DNA from: JAWKNZ01 sp041391425
GTDB taxonomy: Bacteria; Bdellovibrionota_B; Oligoflexia; Oligoflexales; JAWKNZ01
NCBI GenBank assembly: GCA_041391425.1
Contig: JAWKNZ010000003.1
Location: 186,001 to 250,000 of the forward strand
Reading direction: 5' to 3'
Length of the DNA: 64,000 nucleotides
Below are positions 8,282 to 17,748 of this stretch, piece by piece. Below the pieces are notes generated by a model. That model had not been told where the DNA came from. It saw only the letters and a program-made list of their open reading frames with translations, and searched no databases. The translations under genes were made by a program, and so were the position numbers. Positions within the stretch are counted from its first letter, which is position 1. The number at the start of each line of letters is the position of its first letter.

Positions 8282-9805
8282 TTATTTTTCTGATTTCCAA
8301 TACTCGATATATTCGTTAAAGATAGGCTCATCCTCTCCAGGAATTTTCCAAGTTTCGTTATATCCTGCAGGTGAGAGTATAGAGTCTATAGAACTAGAAT
8401 GCTTCATACCAAGAAAATGAGCAAATTCGTGGCGTAAGACCAACATGACGGATTTTTTATCGGTTGTTGTTTGAGTTGGATTCATTTCTAAATTGCTCGT
8501 ATTAATATAAATTACTGGGATTGTGGTGGTGGCTCCTTGACTATCTTTTATACTACCCTCATGGGTATATAGACCGTTAAATTTTTTATCTTTAAACGGA
8601 AATTGTGTGTCTTGTCTAAATACCACCATGAGTTGGCATACATTTGCGCTATTTATTTGGGCTTGTAATACAAATTGTGAGTTTAGTTGGTTAAGATGAT
8701 AAGCTAAGGTTTTTTCTTCCATGTGGTTGATAAAGGAGAAATAGCTTGTGAGCCACTCCGATGAAATCTCTGTGTTGCTTTGATTTGACGTGCAAATGTT
8801 TATTTCAGTATTGAGTTGTCTTACTCCATTAAGGTAGAGGTTGCCGATGAGGTCTTGGAAGGAAATGGGTGCCATGTTTGTTGGCATCGTCAGTAAAGAA
8901 TCTATCACATCGGTATCATTATGATCAGGATCCAATGCATCTAAGTAATAATGGTAAGTATCTAGATCTTTCGGATTTAATATGTCTGCATAGGCTAAAA
9001 TATAGGTATAGATTCTTAAAGTTTCTTCATTTGTTAGTGGCTTGCCATCGTCACTTGTAATAAACCAGCCCTTTTCTGCGGTAGATGCATCTGTCTGCGA
9101 ATTTATATAACTGCCAGTGGTGTGAGATTCGGCGAGTCCTAGGTAAAAAGCTAATAAATTTTGTAAGCGGATATTTTGATCTTCATTTTCACTTGATTGG
9201 ATATATCCGATAGCAATACGGTTGGATTGTTCATCTTCTGTTTTTAACTGCCCACGATTAAATAGTATTCTGTTTAAGTTTGAAAAGTCTTCATGATTGA
9301 ACGGGAATTCACTTTCATCTTTTTCGGTTAAAAGAAAATCACAATGATTATCATTTCCCCAGATAATATTTAAGTCGATACGGCTTGAAAATTTCTTTTG
9401 TTGATTGTCATAAGATTCAAGGTTTGCTAATGCATAGTTCAATACTTCTTGAAGGCCTGAACTATCGGTAGTTTTTCCTTTGTTTTTCATAAAACTTTCA
9501 AATCCTTTTAGATCATTGTCAGTAAAAGTATCTGGATCTAGGCATATGCGATAGGATTCGGATAAGTGGATATAACGCCTTAGATAGTCTGAATGATATG
9601 TTAAGGGAGAGATACCATCGCTTTCAGCACTAATTGGTAGTTTATTAATAATATAAGTTTTGTCATCTGGTACATGATCACCACCTTTATCTCCTGATTT
9701 ACAGCTGAATATTAAAGGTAAAAAATATAATACTTTAAATATAAGATTCATAAATTCGAACCTTATCGCGCTGGTCTTGAAGTATGTCTTGGTGTAGTGA
9801 TTCAT
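8282..9805 (-). CDS. Zincin-type metalloprotease lipoprotein
   Basis: A 507-residue secreted protein. Near the C-terminus is HEFAHFLGMKH, the HExxHxxGxxH zinc site of metzincin-like proteases, with a nearby NETW. ATG 9805 has a GGAG site 5-6 nt upstream and gives a 20-residue hydrophilic leader before the signal segment. An internal Met (9754) would give a more standard signal ending in the lipobox LIFSC. A lipoprotein protease on the cell surface or in the periplasm is likely. The rest (about 400 residues) has no recognised domain. It is followed on the same strand, upstream in transcription order, by another lipoprotein gene (10038-10775) but with a 230-bp gap. Confidence 0.75.
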   Translation of the reverse strand: MNHYTKTYFKTSAIRFEFMNLIFKVLYFLPLIFSCKSGDKGGDHVPDDKTYIINKLPISAESDGISPLTYHSDYLRRYIHLSESYRICLDPDTFTDNDLKGFESFMKNKGKTTDSSGLQEVLNYALANLESYDNQQKKFSSRIDLNIIWGNDNHCDFLLTEKDESEFPFNHEDFSNLNRILFNRGQLKTEDEQSNRIAIGYIQSSENEDQNIRLQNLLAFYLGLAESHTTGSYINSQTDASTAEKGWFITSDDGKPLTNEETLRIYTYILAYADILNPKDLDTYHYYLDALDPDHNDTDVIDSLLTMPTNMAPISFQDLIGNLYLNGVRQLNTEINICTSNQSNTEISSEWLTSYFSFINHMEEKTLAYHLNQLNSQFVLQAQINSANVCQLMVVFRQDTQFPFKDKKFNGLYTHEGSIKDSQGATTTIPVIYINTSNLEMNPTQTTTDKKSVMLVLRHEFAHFLGMKHSSSIDSILSPAGYNETWKIPGEDEPIFNEYIEYWKSEK

Positions 9806-9900
9806 GTATACTCCATAAAAAACGATTTGGTAGCGGATTCTTTTCTTAAACTAATTATGATTTTTGGCCATATCAAATGTTTCCAAAATTTATCATACTT

Positions 9901-10009
9901 GAGTAAAACCTATCATACTGCGTTGCATCTAAAAACATTAGTCATCGTATCAACCGTACTATTTTTTCATGTTTCTCACAGATAATCTTTGTCTGAAAAA
10001 GTTTTACTC
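9901..10009. repeat. MITE-like element, GAGTAAAAC ends
   Basis: A 109-bp segment with inverted ends GAGTAAAAC (9901-9909) and GTTTTACTC (10001-10009). The left part, CTATCATACTGCGTTGCATC, also occurs diverged at 55963 onward and, shorter, at 56623. It has no coding content. It lies in the gap upstream of the 8282-9805 lipoprotease, so it may affect that gene's promoter. Confidence 0.65.
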
Positions 10010-10037
10010 ATCTAATATAAAGGTTAAAGTATGGGAT

Positions 10038-10775
10038 CTATTGTTTTGCAAATCTATCTAATAAGATTTTAAATTTTATGATTTGATCACAGTTAGATTG
10101 ATCTGCTGTTGTCTTGTATTTACGGTTAATAGTAATATATAATCCTTTTTGTTTATCGCTTGATATGCCATAACTATCAGTATTTCTTGTGATTTGATAA
10201 TCAAGGCTATCATCTTCTGCATGTGCTGTTAAATATAAAACTGCGTTGTAAGAATAGTACTCTACCGAAGATGCAAAAGGTGCTTCATAAAAAGTTGTGT
10301 CTGAGTTTCTGACAACAATTTCTGATTCCTTTCCAGCTGCATCTAATACGATATTTTCACCTCCTCTTTTTTGTTCCTGGTTTCCATCGCCTAGGGTTAA
10401 ATTTTGCAGGGCTTTTTCCAGATGTGATTGGATGGCTTGAATTTCTTCATCTGTTATACGATGTTCTTTGTTTTTAAGCGCAAGTTCTATTTTTTTCAAC
10501 TCTGAATCATTTAGAGGCCGTTCTAAGGAAAAATTTACTTGAATATCATGAAAGCCGTGCTCATTTAAAATTTCGATATTTGCGGCTGATTGCGCAGCAG
10601 CTGTAAATTCTTTGGCATTATACATTCCGGAAAGATCAAAAGTTAGGTCCTGACGGCGTTCTATTTCAGCTGTAGAGAGGGGGGCATTTTCATCTGCTCC
10701 ACAGGCTTGTAGATAGATTGTTGCTAATGTAAGAAGAATGGTACCGATGTATTTGGTTTTTTCTAGTTTTTGCAT
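10038..10775 (-). CDS. Hypothetical lipoprotein
   Basis: A 245-residue protein whose signal peptide ends in IYLQAC, a good lipobox followed by Gly-Ala-Asp. The mature protein is charged and mostly helical in its first half (a long Glu/Lys-rich segment) and beta-like later, with one late Cys. I recognise no family. An AGAAAGC-type ribosome site precedes the ATG. The proximity to the metalloprotease lipoprotein suggests envelope function, but nothing more specific. Confidence 0.65.
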   Translation of the reverse strand: MQKLEKTKYIGTILLTLATIYLQACGADENAPLSTAEIERRQDLTFDLSGMYNAKEFTAAAQSAANIEILNEHGFHDIQVNFSLERPLNDSELKKIELALKNKEHRITDEEIQAIQSHLEKALQNLTLGDGNQEQKRGGENIVLDAAGKESEIVVRNSDTTFYEAPFASSVEYYSYNAVLYLTAHAEDDSLDYQITRNTDSYGISSDKQKGLYITINRKYKTTADQSNCDQIIKFKILLDRFAKQ

Positions 10776-11027
10776 TTGCTTTCTCCATTATGGGTGATTT
10801 GAATTTCTTACTCATACTCATTTAAATCCGAAGGCTAGCTTTCATAGCCATTATATTCATCTTCTCGGATGTATTGGGGATAATTTAATAATATAGTATA
10901 TGAATTTGGCTTATATTAGGATATTATATGTACTATATTGCGAATAATTATGCGTAATCGAAGCTGTATTTAGTCTTAACAGCTTTTTGTTATCTAACAT
11001 ATTGAAATATTTATGGAAAATTTTTAA

Positions 11028-12005
11028 ATTGCCTATAGATCGACTTGGACAGCTATTAAGGCTATCCGGCAGAAGAAAAAGTTCAGCCGCGGACAGCTAG
11101 CCCGTATGCTCAAAGTGAGCCCTACTGTGATTTATAATATTGAGGTCGGACGTACTCGCATTGAATTCCACTTATTTGTAGAGCTGTTGAAGCGCGTAGG
11201 CTTTGAGCCAGAGGAGATTCTGAGTAAACATTTATTTGCAATAAAAGGTCTGTCTGAGCTTTCCACTGAAGCTGTTGTTAAAAGCTTTCGCAACCGCTTA
11301 CAGCTGAGTCAAAAACGTTTTGGTGAGCTTTTAGGATATAAATCTGGGTCTATTATCCATCATTTTGAAAAAGGTATCCGTCAAGCAAGTTTAAAAGATT
11401 ATTTTATGATGATGAAGGTTGCCGGAGATAATATTAGAGGGTTGGTGATGGAGCTTACCGATGACTCAACATTTTCATATCAGTTTCCTGAGGGTAAGGA
11501 AGTTTATCGACGTGAATGGATTGAGTATTGGGAATTTTATTATGTTCAAGCGATGCGTCAAATTTTAAGAACTAATCGGTATAAAATGATTAAGCGTTAT
11601 CAACCTGGTTTTTTTTCTGATCTTTTAGGGATTAGTTATCAGGAAGAAAAAAAAGCATTGGATATAATGAAGAGGTTAGATCTTATATATTGGGAAAATG
11701 CTAAACCACATATAAATGAGGATGCCAAAATCATTGTTCCCAAAGATATTCCGAAGGATAAACTCGATACACTTAAAGAACATTGGGGGCGTTTTGCGAG
11801 AGAGCACTACAGCAAGAGTAATAGCGAGCATGCTCTTTCGAGCTTGGACTTATTGCCTATAAATCAAGAACTATTTGATGTCATAAAAGGAAAAATTCGG
11901 TCTCTTCAGGATGAAATCCACAATATGGACTTACCTGAATCGACCGATGGTTTTGCCTATTTGGGGTGGCAAGCGAATTACATCCCTTTAACAAAAATGC
12001 GTTGA
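11028..12005 (+). CDS. Double-HTH regulator with DUF4423/TIGR02147-like C-terminus; start uncertain
   Basis: The frame is open from 11028 to 12005. An XRE-type HTH (WTAIKAIRQ, QLARMLKVSPTVIYNIE) begins upstream of the first good ATG (11106), so starting there would cut off helix 1. Upstream, ATG 11013 reads only MENF before an in-frame TAA at 11025, leaving no ordinary start codon for a full HTH. Either ATT 11028 is used, or the T5/A3 stretch at 11021-11027 has suffered a mutation. A second HTH follows (QLSQKRFGELLGYKSGSI). The C-terminal ~170 residues (WEFYYVQAMRQIL, then a winged-helix-like EEKKALDIMKRLDLI) resemble DUF4423/TIGR02147 regulators common in Bdellovibrio and Fibrobacter. It is convergent to the biosynthetic cluster and only 23 nt from its last gene, so it could control that cluster, though this is only inferred. 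Confidence 0.65.
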   Translation: MAYRSTWTAIKAIRQKKKFSRGQLARMLKVSPTVIYNIEVGRTRIEFHLFVELLKRVGFEPEEILSKHLFAIKGLSELSTEAVVKSFRNRLQLSQKRFGELLGYKSGSIIHHFEKGIRQASLKDYFMMMKVAGDNIRGLVMELTDDSTFSYQFPEGKEVYRREWIEYWEFYYVQAMRQILRTNRYKMIKRYQPGFFSDLLGISYQEEKKALDIMKRLDLIYWENAKPHINEDAKIIVPKDIPKDKLDTLKEHWGRFAREHYSKSNSEHALSSLDLLPINQELFDVIKGKIRSLQDEIHNMDLPESTDGFAYLGWQANYIPLTKMR

Positions 12006-12028
12006 TCGATATATGGACGCATCATAGT

Positions 12029-13948
12029 TTAATATTCAACAGCTGCGAATTTATCGATATTCTTTTGAAAATTTCCTTCATACAAGTCTTGCAAAATGTG
12101 AATATTTATAATTAGCATCAACAATACGTTGATATTTCGTTTTAATGGCAGATCAAAAGGAATTACCGCATGAACAATTCTCAAGCGCCTTACCACCCTA
12201 GGATTGAAAATTCCAGCTTTTATAACGGCTTTACGGCTTAAATATTTTTTTACTAAGGTTTTCATTGCCGGATTTGTTTTTTTACGTACCCATACTGGCG
12301 GCGCTGCATAAGGCCATTTCTTATTAGCGAAAATTTCTGGTATAACACGGTCTTTCATTGCATGTCTGAAAATATATTTTTCAGTACCGTTATTGATTTT
12401 AAATTCATGGGGAATGTGCCTGGCTTGTTCAAATAATTTATGATCTAGAAGTGGGGTTCTTCCTTCGATGGCATGAGCCATTTCTTGCCTATCTCCTAAA
12501 ATCGAAAGGATGTAAGGACCTAGGATGCCTCTGATACTATAATATTGGATTTTCTTTACGTGAGGTAAGTGGTCTACTTGTTTCCTATCAACGCGGTATT
12601 TTATCAAATCCATTGGAGAGTTAGCTTCGACTTTGGCGTTGTGTTTTGGATGTAACATACGTTTGTATAACCCTTGGCGTTTGGGGTGAAATCCTGAAAG
12701 CATTTCGTTTTGCGGTACGAAGCCAATTTGGTCATGAAAATCTTGTTTTATTTCTTGTATATCTGTAAGATCCGCAGATGTTTTAAACATTGAAGTGATG
12801 CCTTTGGCGGAGTCTTTGAAGTAGTCGTATCCTAAAAATGTTTCGTCGGATCCCTCTCCTGTTAATACAACTTTAACGTGTTTACGTGCTAGAGCAGAAA
12901 GGAGAAATTTTCCCACCCCATGTAAGTTTGGTGTAGGTAGCTCTGAATACCATAAGCAGTCACTGAGATTTTCTAAAAGAGTATTATTATCGCATTTGGC
13001 AACATGGAGTTCGGCATTTATCGATTTTGCCATCTTTTCTGCTAGTTCTAACTCATTAAATTCTTCACTGTCGGTGAAGGCTATGGTAAATGCATGCAGT
13101 TTATTAGGATGCTGCTTTGCAATGGTACCAGCTACAGCGGCAGAATCGATACCACCACTTAGGTAGACTCCGACTGGAACGTCGGCTCGCATACGTAGGC
13201 GTACAGCTTCATCAAAAGTGTCTTGCACAAGGCGGCTGCAGGCTTCCAAATCCCCGGGAGCTTTCTCGTCTTCTTCAGAAGGAAGATCTATATCCAAATA
13301 ACGGATTAACTCATTCGAATTGTTTTTTAAATCTATTTGTAAAAAGCAACCAGGCTTAAGCGCAACTAAGCCTTTAAAAAGGCTATCAATTGGTATGAAG
13401 CTTAGTAGATTATGTATTGCAATAGGATCGATTTGAGGTTTTAGTAGACCAGTTGCAAAGATGCCTTTAGCCTCGGACGAAAAGACAAATTTACCATTAT
13501 CTTCGGCTATATAAAGGGGCTTAATTCCGAAGCGATCTCGCCCTACAATAACTTTTTGATTTTTTTTGTCATAAAGTATAAAAGCGAATTCACCTCTGAG
13601 ATGCTCGAACATTTCTGTTCCATATTCTTTATATAAATAAATGATAACCTCAGAATCACTTTTAGTTGCAAAGTTGTGTCCTTTGGTAATAAGATCTTCA
13701 CGAATTCTTTCAAAATCGTAAATCTCACCATTGCAGATAAGTACAATTTCTCGTTTATCGTCATAAAGAGGCTGTGCACCGGTTGTTAGGTCTATGATGG
13801 AAAGGCGAGTATGGGCGAGGCCAACGTTTGCATCACTATCGATGTATAAACCATTGCCGTCTGGGCCACGGTGTTTTAAAGATGCAATCGAATTTTTTAA
13901 TTGCATTTCAGAAATATTATATCCGACAGTACCAGTGATTCCGCACAT
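12029..13948 (-). CDS. asnB: Glutamine-dependent asparagine synthetase
   Basis: A 639-residue class II amidotransferase. The N-terminal Cys2 nucleophile (MCGITGTVGY) hydrolyses glutamine, with the RLSIIDL, NGEIYD and SDSEV glutaminase motifs. The C-terminal synthetase domain has the ATP-pyrophosphatase loop YLSGGIDSAA (about residue 265) and a GEGSDE motif. Length is normal. It may make asparagine, but AsnB homologues also amidate carboxyl groups in biosynthetic clusters. It is the last gene of the minus-strand cluster of acyl-chain genes, about 100 bp after the hydrolase gene, so an amidation or amide-ligation role on the acyl product is possible. The glutaminase and synthetase residues look intact. 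Confidence 0.92.
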   Translation of the reverse strand: MCGITGTVGYNISEMQLKNSIASLKHRGPDGNGLYIDSDANVGLAHTRLSIIDLTTGAQPLYDDKREIVLICNGEIYDFERIREDLITKGHNFATKSDSEVIIYLYKEYGTEMFEHLRGEFAFILYDKKNQKVIVGRDRFGIKPLYIAEDNGKFVFSSEAKGIFATGLLKPQIDPIAIHNLLSFIPIDSLFKGLVALKPGCFLQIDLKNNSNELIRYLDIDLPSEEDEKAPGDLEACSRLVQDTFDEAVRLRMRADVPVGVYLSGGIDSAAVAGTIAKQHPNKLHAFTIAFTDSEEFNELELAEKMAKSINAELHVAKCDNNTLLENLSDCLWYSELPTPNLHGVGKFLLSALARKHVKVVLTGEGSDETFLGYDYFKDSAKGITSMFKTSADLTDIQEIKQDFHDQIGFVPQNEMLSGFHPKRQGLYKRMLHPKHNAKVEANSPMDLIKYRVDRKQVDHLPHVKKIQYYSIRGILGPYILSILGDRQEMAHAIEGRTPLLDHKLFEQARHIPHEFKINNGTEKYIFRHAMKDRVIPEIFANKKWPYAAPPVWVRKKTNPAMKTLVKKYLSRKAVIKAGIFNPRVVRRLRIVHAVIPFDLPLKRNINVLLMLIINIHILQDLYEGNFQKNIDKFAAVEY

Positions 13949-14048
13949 ATGCCATCCTTTTCAGATTGAAGGAAATTAACTTTTGATAAATGAACTAAGA
14001 ATGATCTCTCAATTAGAATTTGTATTTCATTAAAAGGAACACTTATAT

Positions 14049-14867
14049 TTATTGGATTTCGTAAAAATCTTCGATAAGAGCCAATGTTCTGTCTCGAAAA
14101 TCATCACAGTTATTGATTTGGATAAAGTGATTGGCACCTTCGAGGGTAATAAATTTGAAGCAGTCATATTTTTGCATTTCGCTATAATCATTTTCATCAA
14201 TGGCGCTATCTTCAGTCGCCTTGAAAATATAAATGGGGGCTTGAATGCGATCAACCTGTCCCCACTGATTTTCTAAGCGGCTATTTTTTAATAAAGAGTC
14301 AAAATTATAAGCATGTCCTTTCCATGTCCCACTAGGAGCATCTTTGCTGTCGTAGTGAATATGAGACTGGATTAATATTCTTAACATTGGATCGGGAATT
14401 TGCTTTTTAAGGTCTTTTCTTAGCTCTTTCCAAGGTTGGTTGAAGTTTAATTTTGGTACTACTTCAAAAACAAACTTGAAAAGTCCAGAAGACTTGCCTA
14501 AGGGACCTACTCCTACGTCAGTCACGACTCCAGCTCCAAAAAATTCTGGGTATGTCTCGGCTATTTGAATTGTTATCTTGCCACCATAACTGATACCAGC
14601 GAAAAAAGGTTTTTTTCCTGGATAGTTTTGTTGCAAGTATTCGATTATTTTTGGTGCCGAAAATTCATAGATAAGGCGTTCTTTTCCATCGACGTTAATA
14701 CCATATCCAGAAACGTTTGTGCCAATATCCGCCAATTCAGGGATAAGCAATTTAAACTCTTTCCCCCAAGCCTCAATGAAAGGTCGAAAATCATCGGGAG
14801 CTCCCATGAGCCCATGGATACAAACAACGATTGGTCCGTTCGGATTGCCTTTGATATCAAATTTCAC
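14049..14867 (-). CDS. Alpha/beta hydrolase, possible thioesterase of the acyl cluster
   Basis: A 272-residue alpha/beta-hydrolase fold protein. It has the oxyanion HGLMG after the first strand, the nucleophile elbow GISYGG, an acid in ATEDSAID and the late His in GANHFIQI, so the triad is complete. There is no signal peptide; cytoplasmic. It follows fabL by about 29 nt in the same operon, which makes a thioesterase or acyl-transfer role that releases the finished chain from ACP plausible. An unrelated esterase remains possible. Confidence 0.8.
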   Translation of the reverse strand: MKFDIKGNPNGPIVVCIHGLMGAPDDFRPFIEAWGKEFKLLIPELADIGTNVSGYGINVDGKERLIYEFSAPKIIEYLQQNYPGKKPFFAGISYGGKITIQIAETYPEFFGAGVVTDVGVGPLGKSSGLFKFVFEVVPKLNFNQPWKELRKDLKKQIPDPMLRILIQSHIHYDSKDAPSGTWKGHAYNFDSLLKNSRLENQWGQVDRIQAPIYIFKATEDSAIDENDYSEMQKYDCFKFITLEGANHFIQINNCDDFRDRTLALIEDFYEIQ

Positions 14868-14896
14868 AAGAAACCTCTTTTAGATATCTTAATAAG

Positions 14897-15646
14897 TTAG
14901 CTAAGTAAGCTTTTACCGCCATCTAAGACGATAGTTTGTCCAACCAATTGGCTGGCTACAGGACTCGTACATAAGAAGTGAACGAGCTCTCCGACGTCTT
15001 GTACCGTCGTTAAACGTCCTGTCGGTGTCCCTTCTATAGCCTTTTGGATACGATTTTCTTTATCTGGAAATGCATCGACAGCATCAGTCATAACCATACC
15101 TGGACAAACGAGGTTGACCGAGATATCTCTCTCAGCAAGTTCTCTGGCATAGTGTCGAAATAAGGACTCTAGAGCACCTTTGCTACTGCCTACAGCTGCA
15201 TAATAAGGGATGACATGGGTTCCGCCATTAGAGGTGATTCCGACGATGCGTCCACCTGGACGTAGTTGTGGAATCAATTCTTTTAGTAAATTGTGTATTG
15301 AAAAAACGTTTATCTCAAATGTCCAACGTAAATGCTTTAATGTTAGGTCTGTTGAGGCTTTGTGGACACCACTTGCGGCGGAGTGGACGATGGCATCAAC
15401 GAAATCTGTTTTAGATTTTATGGCGCTAATAATTTCTTTAAAGCTATCGTCTTTTGTTAGATCTCCACGAATTGTTTCAACAGAAAGGTTTTGCTGTTTA
15501 GCTTCTTCTTCAAATGCTTCTGCTGTGTCACGATTTCTGGCATATAGGGCAAGAACTTTATAACCTGATTTTGCTAAAGCAATACTAATAGCTTTTCCTA
15601 TCCCTCTAGTACCACCTGTTACGATTGCAGTTTTGTTTGTTTCCAT
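14897..15646 (-). CDS. fabL: FabL-type enoyl-[ACP] reductase
   Basis: A 249-residue short-chain dehydrogenase with a TGGTRGIG cofactor loop, candidate Ser139 and Tyr149 followed by six residues and Lys156 (YAAVGSSK). YX6K spacing marks enoyl-ACP reductases of the FabI/FabL type rather than ketoreductases (YX3K). The surrounding GSSKGALESL and GQTIVLDGGKSLL resemble Bacillus FabL (enoyl reductase III). It should reduce the trans-2-enoyl-ACP double bond with NAD(P)H. Its ATG overlaps the fabG stop by 1 nt, so the two are translationally coupled. Confidence 0.82.
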   Translation of the reverse strand: METNKTAIVTGGTRGIGKAISIALAKSGYKVLALYARNRDTAEAFEEEAKQQNLSVETIRGDLTKDDSFKEIISAIKSKTDFVDAIVHSAASGVHKASTDLTLKHLRWTFEINVFSIHNLLKELIPQLRPGGRIVGITSNGGTHVIPYYAAVGSSKGALESLFRHYARELAERDISVNLVCPGMVMTDAVDAFPDKENRIQKAIEGTPTGRLTTVQDVGELVHFLCTSPVASQLVGQTIVLDGGKSLLS

Positions 15647-16404
15647 TAAGAAATTTCCCCTAAAGATCTTCCACCGTCGATTGCTATCACTTGCCCAGTG
15701 ATGTACCTTGCCTTATCGCTGCACAAAAATTTTACTGTTTCACCAATATCATCAGGCTGACCAATATAGCCAGCAGGTATCATTGATTTAACGGCTTTTT
15801 TGTTTTCTTTTAATTTATCTACAATTTCCTGAGTCATCGGAGTCTCGATTAGCCCAGGTGCGATTGCATTAATAGTAATACCTCTATGGGCGGTTTCTAG
15901 TGCTAATGCTTTAGTAAAACCCTCGATGCCAGATTTTACTGCGGTATAATTAACCTGGCCTATTTTCATCCGCTTCGCCGTTATTGAGCTAAAATTGATG
16001 ATGCGGCCAAATTTCTTCTTATACATGCTCATTATCACCAAATGGGTCAGTGCCATTGTCGTTGTAAGGTGTTCTGTTATCATTTTATTGTGTTCAGAAA
16101 AATCTGTTGACATGAACAGGCCGTCGCGAACGCGCCCTGCTGCATTTATTAGAGCATCGATTTGCTCAAAGTCACTAGTCACAACTCGGTGTAATTCTTG
16201 GGCATCTTCATAGCCATAAAGAGGTAATTTATAAGTTTTAAGCTTTAGCTCCGAGAACTTAGAAAGTAGTTTTTCTTTCGCAATCTCAGCTTTGTTATCA
16301 TTGCTGGCATAGGTTAATGCTAAATCAAAGTCAGGAGCTAAACTTTGGGCTATTCCAAAGCCGATACCAGAAGTCCCACCAGTGATGAGTGCCGTTTTGC
16401 GCAT
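15646..16404 (-). CDS. fabG: 3-oxoacyl-[ACP] reductase, FabG family
   Basis: A 252-residue short-chain dehydrogenase with GGTSGIGFGIA (cofactor loop), NAAG, active-site Ser in INFSSITA and YTAVK (YX3K), followed by an FTKALALE helix and PGLIETPM. This is the standard FabG layout. It should reduce beta-ketoacyl-ACP to the hydroxyacyl form. It lies between the ketosynthase and the enoyl reductase genes with a 15-bp gap from fabF and 1-nt overlap to fabL. It is probably a pathway-specific copy. Confidence 0.88.
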   Translation of the reverse strand: MRKTALITGGTSGIGFGIAQSLAPDFDLALTYASNDNKAEIAKEKLLSKFSELKLKTYKLPLYGYEDAQELHRVVTSDFEQIDALINAAGRVRDGLFMSTDFSEHNKMITEHLTTTMALTHLVIMSMYKKKFGRIINFSSITAKRMKIGQVNYTAVKSGIEGFTKALALETAHRGITINAIAPGLIETPMTQEIVDKLKENKKAVKSMIPAGYIGQPDDIGETVKFLCSDKARYITGQVIAIDGGRSLGEIS

Positions 16405-16419
16405 ATTATGTTCCTTCCT

Positions 16420-17652
16420 TTAATTTGCTTTACTTATGACGATGCAGGCGTTTTGACCGCCAAAACCAAAGTTATTGGAAAGAATATGATTAACTGTAGC
16501 TTTGCGGGCATGGTTCGGAACATAATCAAGATCACAATCAGGATCTGGCACTTTGTAGTTTATCGTTGGTGCAAGCATTTGCTCTTCAAGCATCATTAAA
16601 CAGGCTATAGTTTCAATACCTCCAGCAGCAACAGTTGAATGGCCGATTTGAGATTTTAGCGATGTTACCGGAATTTGTTTCGCGCTCTCACCAAAAACTT
16701 CTTTTATAGCCTTTGTCTCTATACGGTCGTTTAGCGGTGTTGAAGTTCCGTGAGCACTGATTGCACCGATGTCAGATTTACTGAGATGCCCATCTTCAAT
16801 TGCTAGATTCATGGCTTTGATGACGGCCAGTGCATCCTCTCGACCATCTGTGAGGCGGTATGAGTCGCTAGTAAATCCATAGCCAGAAATTACTCCAAGA
16901 ATATTTGCGCCTCTTTCTTCCGCGCTTTTGCGGGATTCGATAATGAAAGTAGCAGCACCAACCCCCCTAACAAAGCCACAGCGGTCTCCAGAAAATGGCC
17001 TACTGGCCTCGTTAGCTGGGACGTCTACTGTAGAAAGGGCTCCAAGCATATTGAAATTCATTAAATTCGAGCCATTACAGCGGGTGTCGACAGCTCCGAC
17101 AATAGCGCGTTTCCAATTTCCAGCACGTATTCGTTGCATGGCCATCCCAATAGCTTGGTTGCCACTCGCACAAGCGCTGTTAATGGAAATTAGATTAGCC
17201 TCATCTACACTTTGTTTACCAGAGTTTTTCAAGGTATCGGATACAACATGTAGAATGTGCTCGGCTGTATAAACTTTAAGTGTTTCATCGTCTATGGAAT
17301 GCTTAAATGATTCTTGCACCAGGTCAAAGCCAATATTCTCTGCCGTTCCAAAAACGATAGCATCGATTTTTGCCTCATTCGGCAGTTCAGAAAGTAGCTG
17401 CTCAGTTGCCAGAGCTGCGAAGAGGGGAGAGTCCTTTAATGTTCCTTCTACCCAAGTAGGCTTTGGTAGCTTATCTTGATCGATCCATCCGGCATAAGGA
17501 ATTGGAAACGAATTGCCGACTACATTTCCACGAATATTGCAGATACCTGATTCACCTGCGAACATTCTTTTCTTGAATTCTATTAAATTAGAGCCAAGTG
17601 GGGAAACTATACCCATAGCTGTGATTACAACTTCTCGTTCCTTTGGTGTCAT
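16420..17652 (-). CDS. fabF: Beta-ketoacyl-[ACP] synthase, FabF family
   Basis: A 410-residue KAS II-type enzyme with a full catalytic triad: Cys in INSACASGNQ (about residue 165), His in SAHGTSTPLND and His in SQIGHSTVAAGG. It ends with NNFGFGGQNAC. It should condense malonyl-ACP with an acyl-ACP. An AGGA ribosome site precedes ATG 17652. The neighbouring gene at 18030-18794 encodes a ketosynthase-like protein without the nucleophile, so this protein may act in a KS/chain-length-factor-like pair. No acyltransferase gene is present in the cluster. Confidence 0.9.
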   Translation of the reverse strand: MTPKEREVVITAMGIVSPLGSNLIEFKKRMFAGESGICNIRGNVVGNSFPIPYAGWIDQDKLPKPTWVEGTLKDSPLFAALATEQLLSELPNEAKIDAIVFGTAENIGFDLVQESFKHSIDDETLKVYTAEHILHVVSDTLKNSGKQSVDEANLISINSACASGNQAIGMAMQRIRAGNWKRAIVGAVDTRCNGSNLMNFNMLGALSTVDVPANEASRPFSGDRCGFVRGVGAATFIIESRKSAEERGANILGVISGYGFTSDSYRLTDGREDALAVIKAMNLAIEDGHLSKSDIGAISAHGTSTPLNDRIETKAIKEVFGESAKQIPVTSLKSQIGHSTVAAGGIETIACLMMLEEQMLAPTINYKVPDPDCDLDYVPNHARKATVNHILSNNFGFGGQNACIVISKAN

Positions 17653-17748
17653 GATCGATCCTATTACTTAATAAGAAGTAGGAAATCCGTTTAGAATTTC
17701 CAAATATTGAAATAGTAGATAGAGGGCAAATCAAGCCTGATGGTGTGG

